Below, piece after piece: positions 10,950-26,340 of a stretch of 64,000 nucleotides of DNA. Numbering within the stretch: position 1 is the first letter of the stretch; every line of letters starts with the position of its first letter. Source of the DNA: Pseudorasbora parva (lineage: Eukaryota; Chordata; Actinopteri; Cypriniformes; Gobionidae); the NCBI RefSeq assembly GCF_024679245.1, contig NC_090178.1, positions 28,491,955 to 28,555,954 on the forward strand, given 5' to 3'. The translations under genes and the position numbers were made by a program. The notes below the pieces were generated by a model. That model was not told the DNA's origin. It made no database searches and saw only the letters and a list, made by a program, of their open reading frames with translations.

Positions 10950-12915
10950 GATATATTCTCTGAAAACAATCTTAAACTTTTTAATATTATTTATTAATAT
11001 GATATTTAATACTTAATGTCAATTAAGATTATTCTTTATAGCTGGCATATAAATGAATTAGGGCTGGCATATAAATGAAAGGAAAGTTACCACTGCTGAA
11101 AATAAACCTTGCAAATACTGTCCCCGACGCCCACACCCTCATTTAAGGATCAAAATTGCTTTGAATGGGGGAAACCCACAGTGCCACTGGGATGGTCTGG
11201 TATTGACCTTTAGCTTAAATGGTGCCTCCTTTAGGCCTACAGACAGTCATCATGCAGTTGACAACATGGCTGCCTGATTTCCCAATATTCATACTGTGCT
11301 GTGGGGACAGTAGTCTAACTAGGTCGACAAACTGAGCACCAGGGGAGCTGATGACATTTTGACAGATGGAGGCATAGCAGGAAAAAAGCCAAAGCTGAGC
11401 TAGTCCAAACCAGTGTACACAGCGACCTGACAACCCGATTGTGGAATTCCATGTGCTTCATTATGCCATGTGGGGGTGGGGGTGGGGGCAACGAAGACAT
11501 GGTGGCTCCTTGAGTCAACCAAAAATAAGGTAAGCATGCCAGATCATAAACACTGTATAATATCTAGACCTGTTTATTGGAGGAATGTAGTGGCATACTG
11601 CTACTGCTACATATACTTGGACTGCCAGTTAGGATACTTTAACACAAAATCGCATTAAAAAAATGCAAAGTAGCTAAGTGTCCCACCCCAGCTACAAGGT
11701 GATAACTGGCCTGGAAGTCACTTGCTGAATTAAAGATGCAATAAATTATGTCACATGACAACCAGTGTTGTTTGAGTATTCAAAATTAAGATATTTAAAA
11801 TATGTCTACACAGAGTTTCAGGACATTTTTTTGAAGTTATTTCAAGTTCAACGCATGCCAGTAGGCGGCGACAAGGCTTTTTGGCTACGTTCAGACTGTC
11901 AGTTCAAGATTATTGGCCAAAAATCAAATTAAATGTTTCAAGTTACATTCATGCAGTATGTGGTTTGAAATTTATTCAAATCACATTTCTGGAAATCGTG
12001 TGACCGCTCTGATCGAATTTCACATGGTTTATTTGACTTTCTCATGCCTCATAAAATGTAAACATGTCGGATGTTGTTATAGGAAACATGCGGAAAGGCG
12101 CTGCTGCAGAAATAAGATTGTGTTGTTGCAAAATGAGCAGATGAGCAGAAAATGATGTATATATCGGAGACATGTTTTAAAACGGGCCGAGACAGCATGC
12201 AGACAGTATTTGTATGCAAACCCCTCCATGCTGCGTTTGTTGTTGTTTTTGCATTATCATAAAAACCAACACAGATATTCCGTAAAATAAAAGGACACAC
12301 AAATCAGATCTGATTATCTGAATTTCAGTCATTTTAGATCAGATTCCAATCGGGATACACAAATAATTGGATTTGAAATGACAATAGCTATGTGTTATAG
12401 AGTTGTAATGTTATAATGTTTCCATCCAAAGTTGCAAATTTAGCCTAAATTTGAATATTGCATAAAACATTTGCATATTAAGCACGCTTCTATCCAGTGA
12501 ATTGAAGATAACAAAATTATCACTTGTAGAACTAGGTGAAGCCACTGTATATATAATATTTTTTGTAGGCTATATACTTTTGTGCATATGTTTTAGGTGC
12601 CCATTTTTAGAATGTATGCACATCTTGCCATTTCCATTCAGCATTTTTGATGTGATATCCCAAAATGCATTGGTGGATGGAAACAGTGTGAACATTGACG
12701 TTGTGCATTTTGAGTAAGTCATTGAATTATTTACTCAACCGATTAATTTAAAATAACTGAATCATTCAGGAAGGAAATAACACAGTGTTGGAGATGCTCA
12801 ACTGCTCACTCTGCTTTGGCTTGGCTTTGTTTGGATCTGTTTTTGCTGAGCAAAAATTAACAAAGCGAAATTGTGTCTATACGTTTTACTCTTTATTTAA
12901 CTGAATCCTATAAAA
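10950..12915. other. No gene seen
   Basis: Mixed-composition intergenic DNA. No domain-bearing frame, no repeat with clear ends. Confidence 0.5.
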
Positions 12916-13085
12916 CAGGGGTGTCCAATCCTTCTCCTGGAGGGCCACTGTCCTGCAGAGTTCAGCTCCATCCTATCATTTAAACACATTTGTACCAGCT
13001 AATAATCATCAAGGTTTTATTAGGCATACTAGAAACTTCCAGACAGGTGTGTTGAGGCAAGTTGGAGCTAAACACCACAGCTATA
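12916..13085. mobile_element. Palindromic MITE, right arm damaged
   Basis: Starts CAGGGGTGTCCAATCCTTCT, CTGGAGGGCCACTG and CAGAGTTCAGCTCC. The reverse-complement arm begins at GCAAGTTGGAGCTAAAC but its outer half is missing. A related copy with both arms is at 41658. Common fish repeat type. Confidence 0.7.
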
Positions 13086-15740
13086 AAAGAAATGTAAAAC
13101 TTGCAATCTCATGCTTGTGTGCTTGAATGTAAAATGCTCCAGCTCTAATTCTGGTCCTTGAATGTTTCCAGACTGAATCTGCTGATATTGCTAAAAGGAA
13201 TCGGTCTTTGCTTCTGTAAATGCAAGCGATCAGTTTCATATGTTGACTGCTATTGATGAAGATTAGCCAGTCTGTATATTGATATGTTAGAGCGATGTAA
13301 TCGTTATCCCTGTATTCTGCTGAGGTTTGTAGCGAGTTCTGCTGCACACATTGCTGTCCTTGGCTCTGTTCTTGCACTGCAGCTCTTCTCCTGTCATTCT
13401 CATGATCCATTGCGCTCTATCTGTGACTCCCACCACTCATCAGTTGTTGTGTCCTTCCATCCAGCTGTCCCCTGCAGAGTCTATCCCTGTCCACTGGAAT
13501 TTACTGGCCATCAAATCTCTGTTTATGACATCGTGCACATTTGTCTTATGTCTGAGATTCAGTTTTATTAGCTGCAAAGTGCATGAAACAAATAAAAATA
13601 TGAACAATAATGAATTGTGTGTGCTGATGAGGATGTCAGACTGAGGGATATTATATGTTGTTTCACATGGCTCCTGTTTGTAGAGCTCAGGCGCAGGTAT
13701 ATATGTTTTATAAAAAATAAAATCATGGATTGTGCACCATTGCACACAAATTGGTTGCTGCCAACTAAATGCTGCTCATATTTTTTTTTTAAATGACTTT
13801 CTCATATTGCCAACAGTTTCTATTGCTTGTGTCATCAGAAATCACCAACTCATTCAACTCAACTCATTCAACTCAACTCAACCCATTTTGTCAAAAAAAC
13901 GGACCCTTTAGATGCCTTCAAACAGGAAATCAACAAAAAAAACTATTGCATAAAATGTTTTCAATGTTCATATTTACTGCTAAAACACATTTTTTTCCAA
14001 CTACATATCCCAAACCCCTGTATGTTTTATTGGCTATGTCACCTAAGGTTGTCTGCAGCTCAGAACATCGACAGATGCAACACTGTTGATGTTGTGCATC
14101 TCTAAATTGTGTTGCTTCATTTCCTGGACGCTGATGACGTGAAGCGGAACTGGTTTGGGCGATAAACGAAACACAGAACCACATATACTTTCGGCCACAT
14201 TCTCTACCATATAAGAGAACCTCAATGTCATTGACTGGGGGAGAGGTGACACTTATTGGACTGCATTAATGCATCATTGAGGCGTTGAATGTGGACTGTG
14301 GAATCAATGGCCTTCACTGAACTGGAGAAGGACAGATCACAATGTTTCATCAGAGAGATGAGGAGGTGGTGTGAGGGAAAGTCAAGATGGCAAAGAACAC
14401 GAATAGTGAGAGAGATCCAGGGTGAAAAGAGGGGTCATGGAAAGGTGCTGATGTGTTCGACAGTCTAAATAGATGGACCTGAGGCTATTTATAAAACCAT
14501 CTGCAGAAAGGGCTCACATAGGCCTCATAGTGAAAGCCAGAGCTGATAGAGCAGACTATTGGGATTCATTGAGGGGGTAAAGGGAAGAAAGAGTAGGAAT
14601 CAAAACACTAAATGAACACAAACAAGTGATAGTTGATTAAATGTAGTTTAACTTTCTGCAAACTAAATGCTGTTGTGCATAAATTACTGATTATATGTAA
14701 GTAATCTGGATTACGCAATCAGATTCCAGAAATATATTATTAGAGTATATTTTATTTTACTAATTATTAGCTTCTCATCAACTTACAAATCTCCTGCAAT
14801 TCATTCAAATACCCCCGTTTGGGGAACCCTGACGTAATGTAAGGTTTAATGCAATTACTTTTGCATCTTTGTCTTTGTTCGTTGTTTTTTTTTTTTACAG
14901 GTCAATATGGATGTTCAGTTCAAATCAATTTGATAAATGAGGTTAAATGTAATTTAAATGTAATCACAAACTGGACCAATTATATTACTTACATTACCAA
15001 CTACAATTTGTATTTTTATTCAGTAACGCACTACAATTTGTAATTTAACCAGCACTGGTTGCAGGTGGGACAAGGTGGTTTTGATGGTGCGACAGTGTGG
15101 ACAGCTGGAAAAGCTGGATTTGCCCGCACATATCTGAACTGATCCACTGAATCCCAGAACAACACTAACCTGACACCCGCTCTATTGTACCTGTTTATTT
15201 AACATTTCACACTGCTCTTGTCCTATTTAGAGTGGAGTGGAGCTGTATTTCAATCAGCTTGCCAGTATGCTGTCTTCAGACCATCTGAAGTGTTATAATG
15301 CATGAGGTCAGTAGGGTTCTAACAAATGCTGATGTACGCACATGGGGATGTCGACTTATAAGTGCAACTCGAGGAGTGCATATTGTATAACAGACTGAAG
15401 AGAGTAAAAGAGTCACCAAAAACAAACAAGTTTATTCAAACATGTACAAACCAATATGTAGGGCTTTCAAAACACCTGGTTTGAGGTAGACAGGCAGTGT
15501 TTATGTATTCCACCCACATCTAATGGGCATTATTCTGATGAGCAACTCCTCTACAGTACCTATTTACCTCTCTAGAGTTTACTTGTATGTTGCACCTGAG
15601 AAAAACTCTGTTGGCCATTACAGTATTGATGGTTACAGTATTATTATCAGCTCAATATGAGAAACATGAATTATTGTGACACATACTTGTATGAAAAAAT
15701 GTCTACTCAACTGCTGACATGATAGTAACAATAAGTTACA
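13086..15740. other. No gene seen
   Basis: AT-rich intergenic DNA with a short CATTCAACTCAACT tandem near 13850-13880. None of the open frames has a recognisable domain. Confidence 0.5.
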
Positions 15741-15741
15741 T

Positions 15742-15863
<122 letters not shown>

Positions 15864-16469
15864 ATGATATTGTAGTTAAGTATTATTACTATTTACTATG
15901 ATATCAAACTAATTCGGCTGTTCTATTTAACTTTCTATTTATCAAAGAATCCTGATATAAGGGATCCTGATTTCCACAAAAATATTAAGCAACATAACTT
16001 TTTTCAACATTGGTAATGAGAAATGTTTCTTTCGCACTAAGTCAGTTTATTTGAATGATTTCTGAATGATCATGTGACACTGAAGACATGAAGACACTGG
16101 AGTAAAGATGCTGAAATCATAGGAATAAATTACATCTTAAAATGAAAAAAAAAATGATAATATGTAGGCTATATACAGTATACTGTGTACAGTCATTTTA
16201 CCTATAAATATATATATATTTTTAAATGCAACTTGGCTGGATAATTTGTTCTCTAATGAAATTATGTTAATACTTTAATAAATAATGTTACTAATAATTG
16301 AAGATTAAATATTATTAATAATAATAGTGTCCTCATGCTGTACAACTGTCTTTAAAAGCTTTCACACATCTGATTACAAAGTGTACCTTTAAATCCATTT
16401 TTTTTCTCTTTTTTTTCTCTAGTTTTATAATAAAACTATAAAATAATTATGGATCATAATAAAAGTCTA

Positions 16470-16475
16470 TTTATT
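16470..16475 (-). terminator. Poly(A) signal for the SBK-like gene
   Basis: AATAAA on the minus strand, 83 bp beyond the kinase stop codon. This is a plausible 3'-end signal; transcript evidence is absent. Confidence 0.5.
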
Positions 16476-16557
16476 AAAAAACTAATAATCCAAAATATAA
16501 ACACTATAAAAACTCTTGAATATAATCTGTTTATAAAATTGCTGTTGTACATGAACT

Positions 16558-17527
16558 TTATCTCTCCTCCCGTCCCAATATCTCTTTTCCCCCTTCCACC
16601 CCTCCTCTCTCGTAGATCTTCTTGGCCTCCATGTGCGCCTCCTGCTCTCTCCTCATCTCCTCTTTCTCTGTCTTCAGTAACCAAGGTCCTCCAAGATAGG
16701 ATAGGATCTCTTCAGGCCCGGGGCGAAGCCGTGGCAGCGGGTTCAGCAGCTTTCTCAGAAGAGTGAGAACGAATGAGCTTAAAGAGTCAAACTGAGGGGC
16801 AACTTTGAATTCAGCCTCATTCTCCTCTCTCACAGTGCTTTGCTTTTCACAATGATCTTCCTCCCTCAGTTCGTTCTGTTCTCTGTCCTGCTCCTCTCTC
16901 TGTTTGGTTTTGTTGAACCAGTCTCTGTACTTGCAGTAGGAAGGGTCATCAGAAGTGGTCTCTTCCCAGGGGAAGCAGCTCGTCAGCAGGCAGTATATGA
17001 GGATGCCTAAAGCCCAAGTATCCAAACTGGGATCCACAGACATCCAGGTGTCCTCTGCTTCCTCCTCTGCATCACTGAGTCTCTTAGCACACTCCATCTC
17101 GGGCACACAGAAAGGGGAGTTGTACCACACAGCGCGGACCTTGGTCCCCTGTGCCCGCGCCAGGCCAAAGTCACCCAGTTTGACCCAGCGACAAAAACGG
17201 TCACACAAGAAGATGTTCTCTGGTTTAATGTCACGGTGCACAAAGCCAAGAGAATGCAGGTGAGACACAGCACCACTCAACTGAGACATCACACTCTGAG
17301 CACACTCCTCACTCACCACCCCCTACAGAAAAAGAGAGAGGTGTTTTTAAATGGATTTTATATTAATATATTCTATCTATCTATCTGACCGACCAAACGA
17401 TCGACCTAAACCCTCATCAAACCATCCATCCATCCATCCATCCATCCATCCATCCATCCATCCATCCATCCATCCATCCATCCATCCATCCATCCATCCA
17501 TCCATCCATCCATCCATCCATCCATCC

Positions 17528-17585
<58 letters not shown>

Positions 17586-18446
17586 TCAGTGCATTTGTTG
17601 TGAGTATTGATGCTTTAATGTTTGTACAGTACAGTTTGTAACAGTCATTCCTTTGAGTTATGAGATGGTGGAAAGTCTGTGTTCTAATCTGCTTCTCAGT
17701 GGTACACTAAGTACTGTCATTAAACTGCATTCATGTATCGAGGCTGATGATAGGAACAGTTGTTTTGGCAGGAGAGTGAGAACACGGGAGCATATTAGGG
17801 ATCATGCGCGTGCCTGAATATTCAAAGACATTCCCTGGAGAGATTCATTACAAAATATAAAATAAAAAATATTTAAATACATTTGTCTAATGGTCATCAA
17901 AATCTCTTCGGAACAACCTGAAGGGTGTGTGAAGTATGAAAAAGTGTTAAATTCTTCTGCATTTACTGACCTCTGACACAATTACATCATACAGGTCTCC
18001 ATAGAGTCCAGCCTCCTGGGCAAAGACGTAGTGAGAAGGTGTGGAGTAGAAGATGCCTACAGCCCGCGTCAGAGACGGGTGTGTGCAATAGGAGACTGAC
18101 AGATTGTATTCACGTAGGAAAGCTTGGAGAGTGGTAGAGCGACGGGGGAAGAACTTCAGAGCCAATGGAGTTCCTGGAAGTTCAAAGATTGCTAAAGTGA
18201 GAATGCTTCACCTTCACCGAATATACACCCTGTCTTTGTGTTACAATGCTATTAGTTTAGAGCTCAGTCTGAACAAAACAGATGACCACAAAACAACTGA
18301 CCTCTCTTCTGATGCACCGCCAGCATCACCTTGCCATACGACCCCTCTCCCAGCTTTTTGATCAGCTTGAAGTGCTCTGATGTCACCAGTGATATCATAG
18401 ACTGAGCCGTGAGGTAGCACAGCTCATCCAGCTCTCTAGGTGCAGT
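16558..18446 (-). CDS. sbk2-like: SBK-family Ser/Thr kinase, SBK2-like (5' exon missing)
   Basis: Three minus-strand exons join in frame: 18302-18446, 17971-18173 and 16558-17322. The reading has the glycine loop GEGSYGKV, the ALKFF lysine, a YVFAQE hinge, [17 protein letters not shown] in place of APE, and [14 protein letters not shown], a full kinase fold with catalytic residues present. [12 protein letters not shown] before the domain and KRGTPLALK match the SBK (SH3-binding-domain kinase) family, most closely SBK2 as I recall it. Acceptors and donors are canonical (TCAG/GTCAGT; CCAG/GTCAGT; GTAG). The first exon opens in phase 0 without a Met, so an upstream start exon exists that I could not find. 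The C-lobe carries a charged insert (about 35 residues rich in Glu, Lys, Arg) and the protein ends GREER. SBK2 function is poorly known; the relatives are muscle and brain kinases. Confidence 0.88.
17427..17585. repeat. ATCC and TATC microsatellites in an SBK intron
   Basis: About 26 tandem ATCC units switch to about 14 TATC units within the intron between the second and third visible kinase exons. The open frame across it (HPSI repeats) is an artefact. Confidence 0.97.
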
Positions 18447-18958
18447 CTGACAAGAAAACAACAGCTAAATTAACATTAAGGTCACTATGAAATTAACAAT
18501 TCTTTTTTAAATAAAATATACTGCAATATATATGTATTCTAAGGTCAAGCCTGTGAACTTGATATTTGTAAAACATGAAAGTTATGAAAAACGTTTGTCT
18601 TATACCGATATTATAATTCTGGCTGATACCGAACCGATAAGCTGATGGTTATTTTGATAACCCCTAAATGCCTGAATACTAAAATCAGATTTTGTCTAAA
18701 TAGTTTATAAATGAAATTAAAATCCTTCTTTTTCAATGTTAAAATTATTAATTTTCAATGTTAACATTTAGTTTAAGCATCACAACTTTATAATATACAT
18801 TATTAAAATGGATATTCATTTGAACATTTTCTAAATATTAAATTTGTCAGTGTTTAAATTAAATATTGATTAATATAATATTTTATTTGCAAATATTAAT
18901 GTTATTAATTATACAGATTTTTTACACTTTCAATTTCTCTCTAATGTTATAAATTTTT

Positions 18959-18962
<4 letters not shown>
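18447..18962. other. No gene seen; 5' side of SBK-like gene
   Basis: AT-rich intronic or flanking DNA. I looked here for the missing first kinase exon and found no ATG-bearing frame ending at a donor in phase 0. Confidence 0.4.

Positions 18963-19011
<49 letters not shown>
18963..19011. repeat. TA microsatellite, left segment
   Basis: About 24 TA units followed by CACATACACACA. It abuts the Tc1 element at 19021 and is probably one piece of a tract also seen at 20157-20166 and 21796-21892. Confidence 0.9.
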
Positions 19012-19016
<5 letters not shown>

Positions 19017-19020
19017 CACA

Positions 19021-20158
19021 CAGTGGGGCAAAAAAGTATTTAGTAAGCCACCAATTGTGCAAGTTCCCCCACTCAAAAAGATGAGAGAAGCCTGTAATTT
19101 TCATCATAGGTACACTTCAACTATGAGAGACAGAATAACAAAAAATCCAGAAAATCATATTGCCTGATTTTTAACAAATGTATTCGCAAATTATGGTGGA
19201 AAACCATAGACCTGTCACAAACCTGTGACATCTTCTTTAAGAGGCTCCTCTGTCCTCCACTCATTACCAGTATTAATGGCACTTGTTTGAACTCGTTGTC
19301 AGTATTAAAGACACCTGTCCACAACCTCAAACAGTCAGACTCCAAATTCCACTATGGCCAAAACCAATGAGCTGTCAAAAGACACTGAGCTGCTTAAGCC
19401 AGTACATGTCTGGGCCTGTCTGGAGTTTGCTAGAGAGCATTTGAATGACCCAGAAAAGGATTGGGAGAATGTCTGCTGAAACTAAAATATAAGATTTTGG
19501 TAAAAACTCAACTTGTCGTGTTTGGAGGAGAAAGAATGCTGAGTTGCACCATGCCTACTGTGAAGCACGGGGGTGGAAACATCATGCTTTGGGGCTGTGT
19601 TTCTGCAAAGGGACCAGGACGACTGATCCGTGTAAAGGAAAGAATGAATGGGGTCATGTATCGTGAAATTTTGAGTAAAAACCTCCTTTCATCCGCAAGA
19701 TAAACGGGGCTGGTTCTTTCAGCATGACAATGATCCCAAACACACCACCCGGACAACAAAGGAGTGGCTTCGTAAGAATCATTTAAAGGCTCCAGATGTT
19801 GAAAATCTGTGTTGCCCAGTGACAGCCCCAAACATTACTGCTCTGGAGGAGATCTGCATGGAGGAATGGGCCAAAACACCAGCAACCGTGTAAAAACCTT
19901 GTGGCGACTTACAGAGAACATTTTACCTCTGTCATTGCCAACAAAGGGTAAATAACAAAGTATTGAGATTAACTTTTGTTATTAACCAAATACTTATTTT
20001 CCACCATAATTTACAAATAAAATCTTTAAAAATCAGACAATATGATTTTCTTGATTTTTTTCCCACATTTCGTCTCTCATAGTTGAAGTGTACCTATGAC
20101 AAAAATTACAGGCCTCTTGCACAATTGGTGGCTGACTAAATACCTTTTTGCCCCACTA
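19021..20158 (+). mobile_element. Internally deleted Tc1-like element
   Basis: Inverted ends AGTGGGGCAAAAAAGTATTTA (left) and, reverse complemented, AGTGGGGCAAAAAGGTATTTA (right), with a long subterminal inverted repeat (CACTTCAACTATGAGAGAC on the left, its complement near 20080). At 1.14 kb it is shorter than a 1.6-kb autonomous copy. A transposase fragment at about 19510-19790 reads [19 protein letters not shown] and then [10 protein letters not shown], ending in frameshifts. The N-terminal DNA-binding part is deleted. Confidence 0.88.
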
Positions 20159-20166
20159 TATATATA

Positions 20167-22813
<2,647 letters not shown>

Positions 22814-23420
22814 CTGCTTTTTTCAATCGCTTTGGCACATTTTTTGAAACAGTCTTAACATTCTCTAAACTGTAAGTTCAATTGTCACAACTGTTTGCTA
22901 GAACATCAGAACTCTATGTAGTTACTCACTCAAAACATTTAATTCATGCTTTAAAACAGTTATTGTGCCAGTAAATTGGCCAATGCCACCAAAAAAAAAA
23001 AAAATTGTGTGAGCCATACTGCAATCTTTGTTTCACCATAGAAATATCAATGTATAGAAATGTCATGTTTTTTCATATATATTTTTTTCATTTAAGTTAA
23101 CACTAAATGCCTTCTATTCTAAACAATAATGTCAGGTTTTGTTTTTGTTTTTGTTTTTTTTTTGCTGAAAGTGCTTGTGGATCACACTGAGCTTTTTACT
23201 GTAAATACAGATTTAGATGATTGAATGGGATTGAATGGGAAAAGTCTCACACACATACGCACCAATGCACGCACATATGCACACATGTACACACATGAGT
23301 TTGACAGTTTTAGAATCATCTCATCAGATTTGATAAACAAGCCATGTTCATTTAGTCAAATTGTAGACGATTGTGCCACACACGTGCCAAACCAAAAGCA
23401 ATTTTCTTAAATCGCTAAGA
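22814..23420. repeat. Probable decayed DNA-transposon remnant
   Basis: The left side (TTTTCAATCGCTTTGGCAC) is loosely mirrored on the right by a TTTGGCACGTG / AGCGATTT stretch on the opposite strand. The arms match only patchily and no target duplication is clear. The centre holds an A run (22990-23003) and CA-rich DNA near 23250-23300. Confidence 0.3.
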
Positions 23421-24960
23421 AATGAATCTGATGTGAACAAGAAAATAAGAGATATAAACTTATTGTTTTGAGAAAAAAAGTCTCATTCAGGAATTGAGCC
23501 AAAGCCTTATTCTACATGACCACATTCTACAGCCCTTAATCTTATCCAATGACAAATTATCAATATTAATAAGCAGTAATAAAAATGTATTGAGGCAAAA
23601 GTAGTTAATAGTTAGATAAAAGTGAGACTTGACCCCTAAACTAAAGTGTGCCCAAATTTCTTGCAATTAAGTATGTTCTTTGTGCTTGGCTTAGAAATAT
23701 ATACAGGAGTAAATCATGACTAAATAACATTCCAGGTTTTATCCTGCTAAATCCATTAGAGCTGTGCTATACACCTGGGGATAATACAATCCGCTCTAGC
23801 CGTGCTCCCCAGCACTGCACATATTTTGCAATATATATATATAAATTGTTATATATTGTTATATGGTTATGTATTCATTTCGAATGTGTTCTTGTTAATG
23901 TGTATTAATACAAAATGGAACATTTTGTATTTGACTCACAGTCATTGTCCAACGATGCAGTGTCTTTCAGGAAGTCTTGGAAACAGTCAGTTTCTCTCTC
24001 ACTGTCTCTTTCCCATCTGTACAGGACTGAGCTCTGAGTCAAACTGTACGTTGCTCGTTATCAGCATACAACTGAGATCGACAGCCGTTAATCAGATGTC
24101 ACGGTACAAGCGTGAGTGTCAGTTGCTACTGAGTATTTTTATATCTGTGCTCTCTCTCTCTCTTGATCCGTAACGAGTCTAAAGACCCTCGCGCAAGCTT
24201 ACCACCTTCCTCTGCTCTCTCTCCCTTGCTCTCCCTTTTCCCCTACAAAATTCCTCTCCATGTTTCCATCCCAGATAGCCATGTACTACAGCAGTGAGGT
24301 ATGCCACCCCTTCCCATTGTCTCACTCTTTCTCTTGCTCTCTCTCTCTTTACTTCTCTACGTCAGTAGTGTCCCAGTGTGTTCCACCTGTCAGTCAATGT
24401 CTGCAACACTATTCAGTTGCTGCTGTTCCCTGAAGTCTCTCTTGAGCTCCCTTCTTCCTACTAGCACTATCACTTTCCTATTTAGTAAATTCCTCCTACT
24501 GTGCAGCTCCAGTCTGCAGGATTAAGTGAGATTGAAGAAGATACCAAGAGGTTTACAGTTTTGAGATCTAATTACTTCCAAGGCTCTTGGCTAAGAAATT
24601 AACATTGTGAAATGCATTATATTAAAAGAAGTATTCTCACACAGTACATCATGGCAAAAATGTTCGAAATCATCCAAGTGTGATCAATTTACTTGATTTT
24701 TGAGAGAATGCAGTGAGATTAGTGCCAGTCAAACACACTTTTTAAAGTTTTTAATTTAGGTTAAAACAAATATTAGTAAATCAAGGCACAAAAAACATTT
24801 AAGCTGCATTTTTTAAATATAGAAGAATTATATTTGATTAGAATCACAGTACTAAAAGACATTATAAGAAATTGAGGAAAACAAGAAGCCCCTGATTTAA
24901 ATGAGCTGGCATTTTCAACCAGAGGACAGTGGACCCTTGGGGGTCCTTGAAGAAGAAGTG
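23421..24960. other. No supported gene
   Basis: Splice-like signals occur near 24030-24115 and 24274-24299 but do not combine into a frame (see rejected list). CT-rich patches near 24150 and 24320. Confidence 0.45.
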
Positions 24961-24962
24961 CT

Positions 24963-26340
24963 ACACATGTCAAGTCAAGTTGCCTTTATTTATATACCAG
25001 ATGGAGTTTGTTTATTAAGCCTGCAGGGCAACAATCTAGCCTTGAGGTTATACATGTATTAACTTTTCTGCATTTGACATTACAAACATATGTCATAATT
25101 TAAATCTATTTTTAAATTGGAAAATTGGTTTTACAAATGTTTGAAATATGGCTTTCAAAAGTGAGATAGCTATCACTGAGCACACCCAATTTCCTATTCA
25201 ACAACATAGACTTGTGTCACGGAACGCTTGACAACGCCCCCTCCTGGTTGCTTCAGATTCCTCTCTCCTGTGTATTAGGACTGCATTTCCCCTTCTTCCT
25301 CCTCGGCTCATTATCTCCTGATTAACCTCCTTATCATTGCCTCATTATTACCTGTGGACCCTCAGCTTACCTTTATCTGGACTGCTCTGTTCATTGTTAA
25401 TTTGTGAAGTCTTGATATACCTATACTCTGTCTCTAGCTTATTTCTCGTGTTTGCTCTTGTGTTTTCGACTTGGTATCTGATCTTGTTTTTTTACCTAAG
25501 CCGCCTGCCTCTGACCTATGCCTGTTTGACTTACGTTTCTTGGATTGCCCTTCTTGTGTGCTGTTTGAACTTTATGACTGCCTTTCTCTGCTGGCTTACC
25601 TGTGTTAATAAATAACTGCAGATGGATCTGAATGCCTCAGCCTCTTCGTCACAACTTGACAGAGCACCCATCAAGTGTTAGACAGTATTCTAGGTTATTA
25701 TGTGCAGAGGTTTATGGTCCAATAATTGAAACGTCTTTTTTTTCTTTCTTAGAATTTAGTAGTAGGAAATTAGTAGTCCCACAATTTTTTCTATCAACTG
25801 TGCATTCCGTTAGCTTTGTGAGTTGACATGTTTCGTCAGGCCGCAAAGAAATAAAAAGCTGAGTATCATGAGCATAACAGTGAAAACGATGTTTCCTAAT
25901 GATACCTCAAAGGCACGTACAGGGTGAAAAGCAGTGGTCCTATTAATGAGCCTTGTGGTACTACTGAACTTGTGTTTGATGTGATACCTCTTCATTAACT
26001 GCTACAAATTGATGGCATCCGATAAGTACGAATTAAACCATGGCAAATGTGATTTCACAAACATAATTTCGAGCCTTTTCACAAGGATGCTGTGGTCGAC
26101 AGTGTCAAATGCAGTGCAAAGGTCAGTCTAGACTCTAGAGCAGTCTCAGTACTATGATACTGTCTAAATCCTGACTGGAAATCCTCACAGATACCATTTC
26201 TCTCTAAGAAGGAATATAGTTGCAGCCTTTTCTAGAATTTTTGACAGAAAAGGGATATTTGAGTTAACTAATTCAGGATCTAGTTGTGGTTCATATACAT
26301 CACTAAACCGTTCAAAAGTTTTGGGTGGATGAGAAAGGTT
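24963..26340 (-). mobile_element. Degenerate non-LTR retrotransposon (LINE) fragment
   Basis: Read on the minus strand the sequence gives reverse-transcriptase hallmarks in broken frames: AFDTVDHSIL near 26100, a GSLIGPLLFTLY-like stretch near 25930 (the classic PQGSVLGPLLF motif), and then the region that in intact copies carries YADD. The spacing fits a CR1/Rex-type RT, but stops and shifts are frequent. The copy is split by a solo LTR at 25215-25653. The left end AAGTCAAGTTGCCTTTATTTATAT resembles the usual 3' end of this repeat in fish. Confidence 0.72.
25215..25653 (+). repeat. Solo LTR inserted in the LINE
   Basis: A 439-bp segment starts TGTCACGG and ends CGTCACA, flanked by the exact 5-bp duplication ACTTG (25210-25214 and 25654-25658). 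The LINE sequence continues on either side. TG...CA ends and a 5-bp duplication are typical of Gypsy-type LTRs; the absence of internal sequence shows LTR-LTR recombination. An AATAAA near 25608 may be its poly(A) signal. Confidence 0.88.

Noticed and set aside
17351..17641. 96-codon open frame of HPSI and YLSI repeats.
   Set aside because: Translation of the ATCC/TATC microsatellite in an SBK intron.
24030..24299. Possible two-exon gene: CTGTACAG acceptor, ATGTCACGGTACAAGC|GTGAGT, then a 24-nt microexon at 24274-24297 with CCCAG and GAG|GTATG borders.
   Set aside because: Joining the first segment (phase 1) to the microexon creates an in-frame TGA, no further exon was found, and neither piece resembles a known protein. 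The microexon's own ATG frame (MYYSSE) remains unexplained but unsupported.
24181..24299. Minus-strand ATGGAGAGG frame considered as the missing first SBK exon.
   Set aside because: Its only plausible donor leaves phase 2, while the known kinase exon starts in phase 0; sequence does not resemble SBK N-termini.
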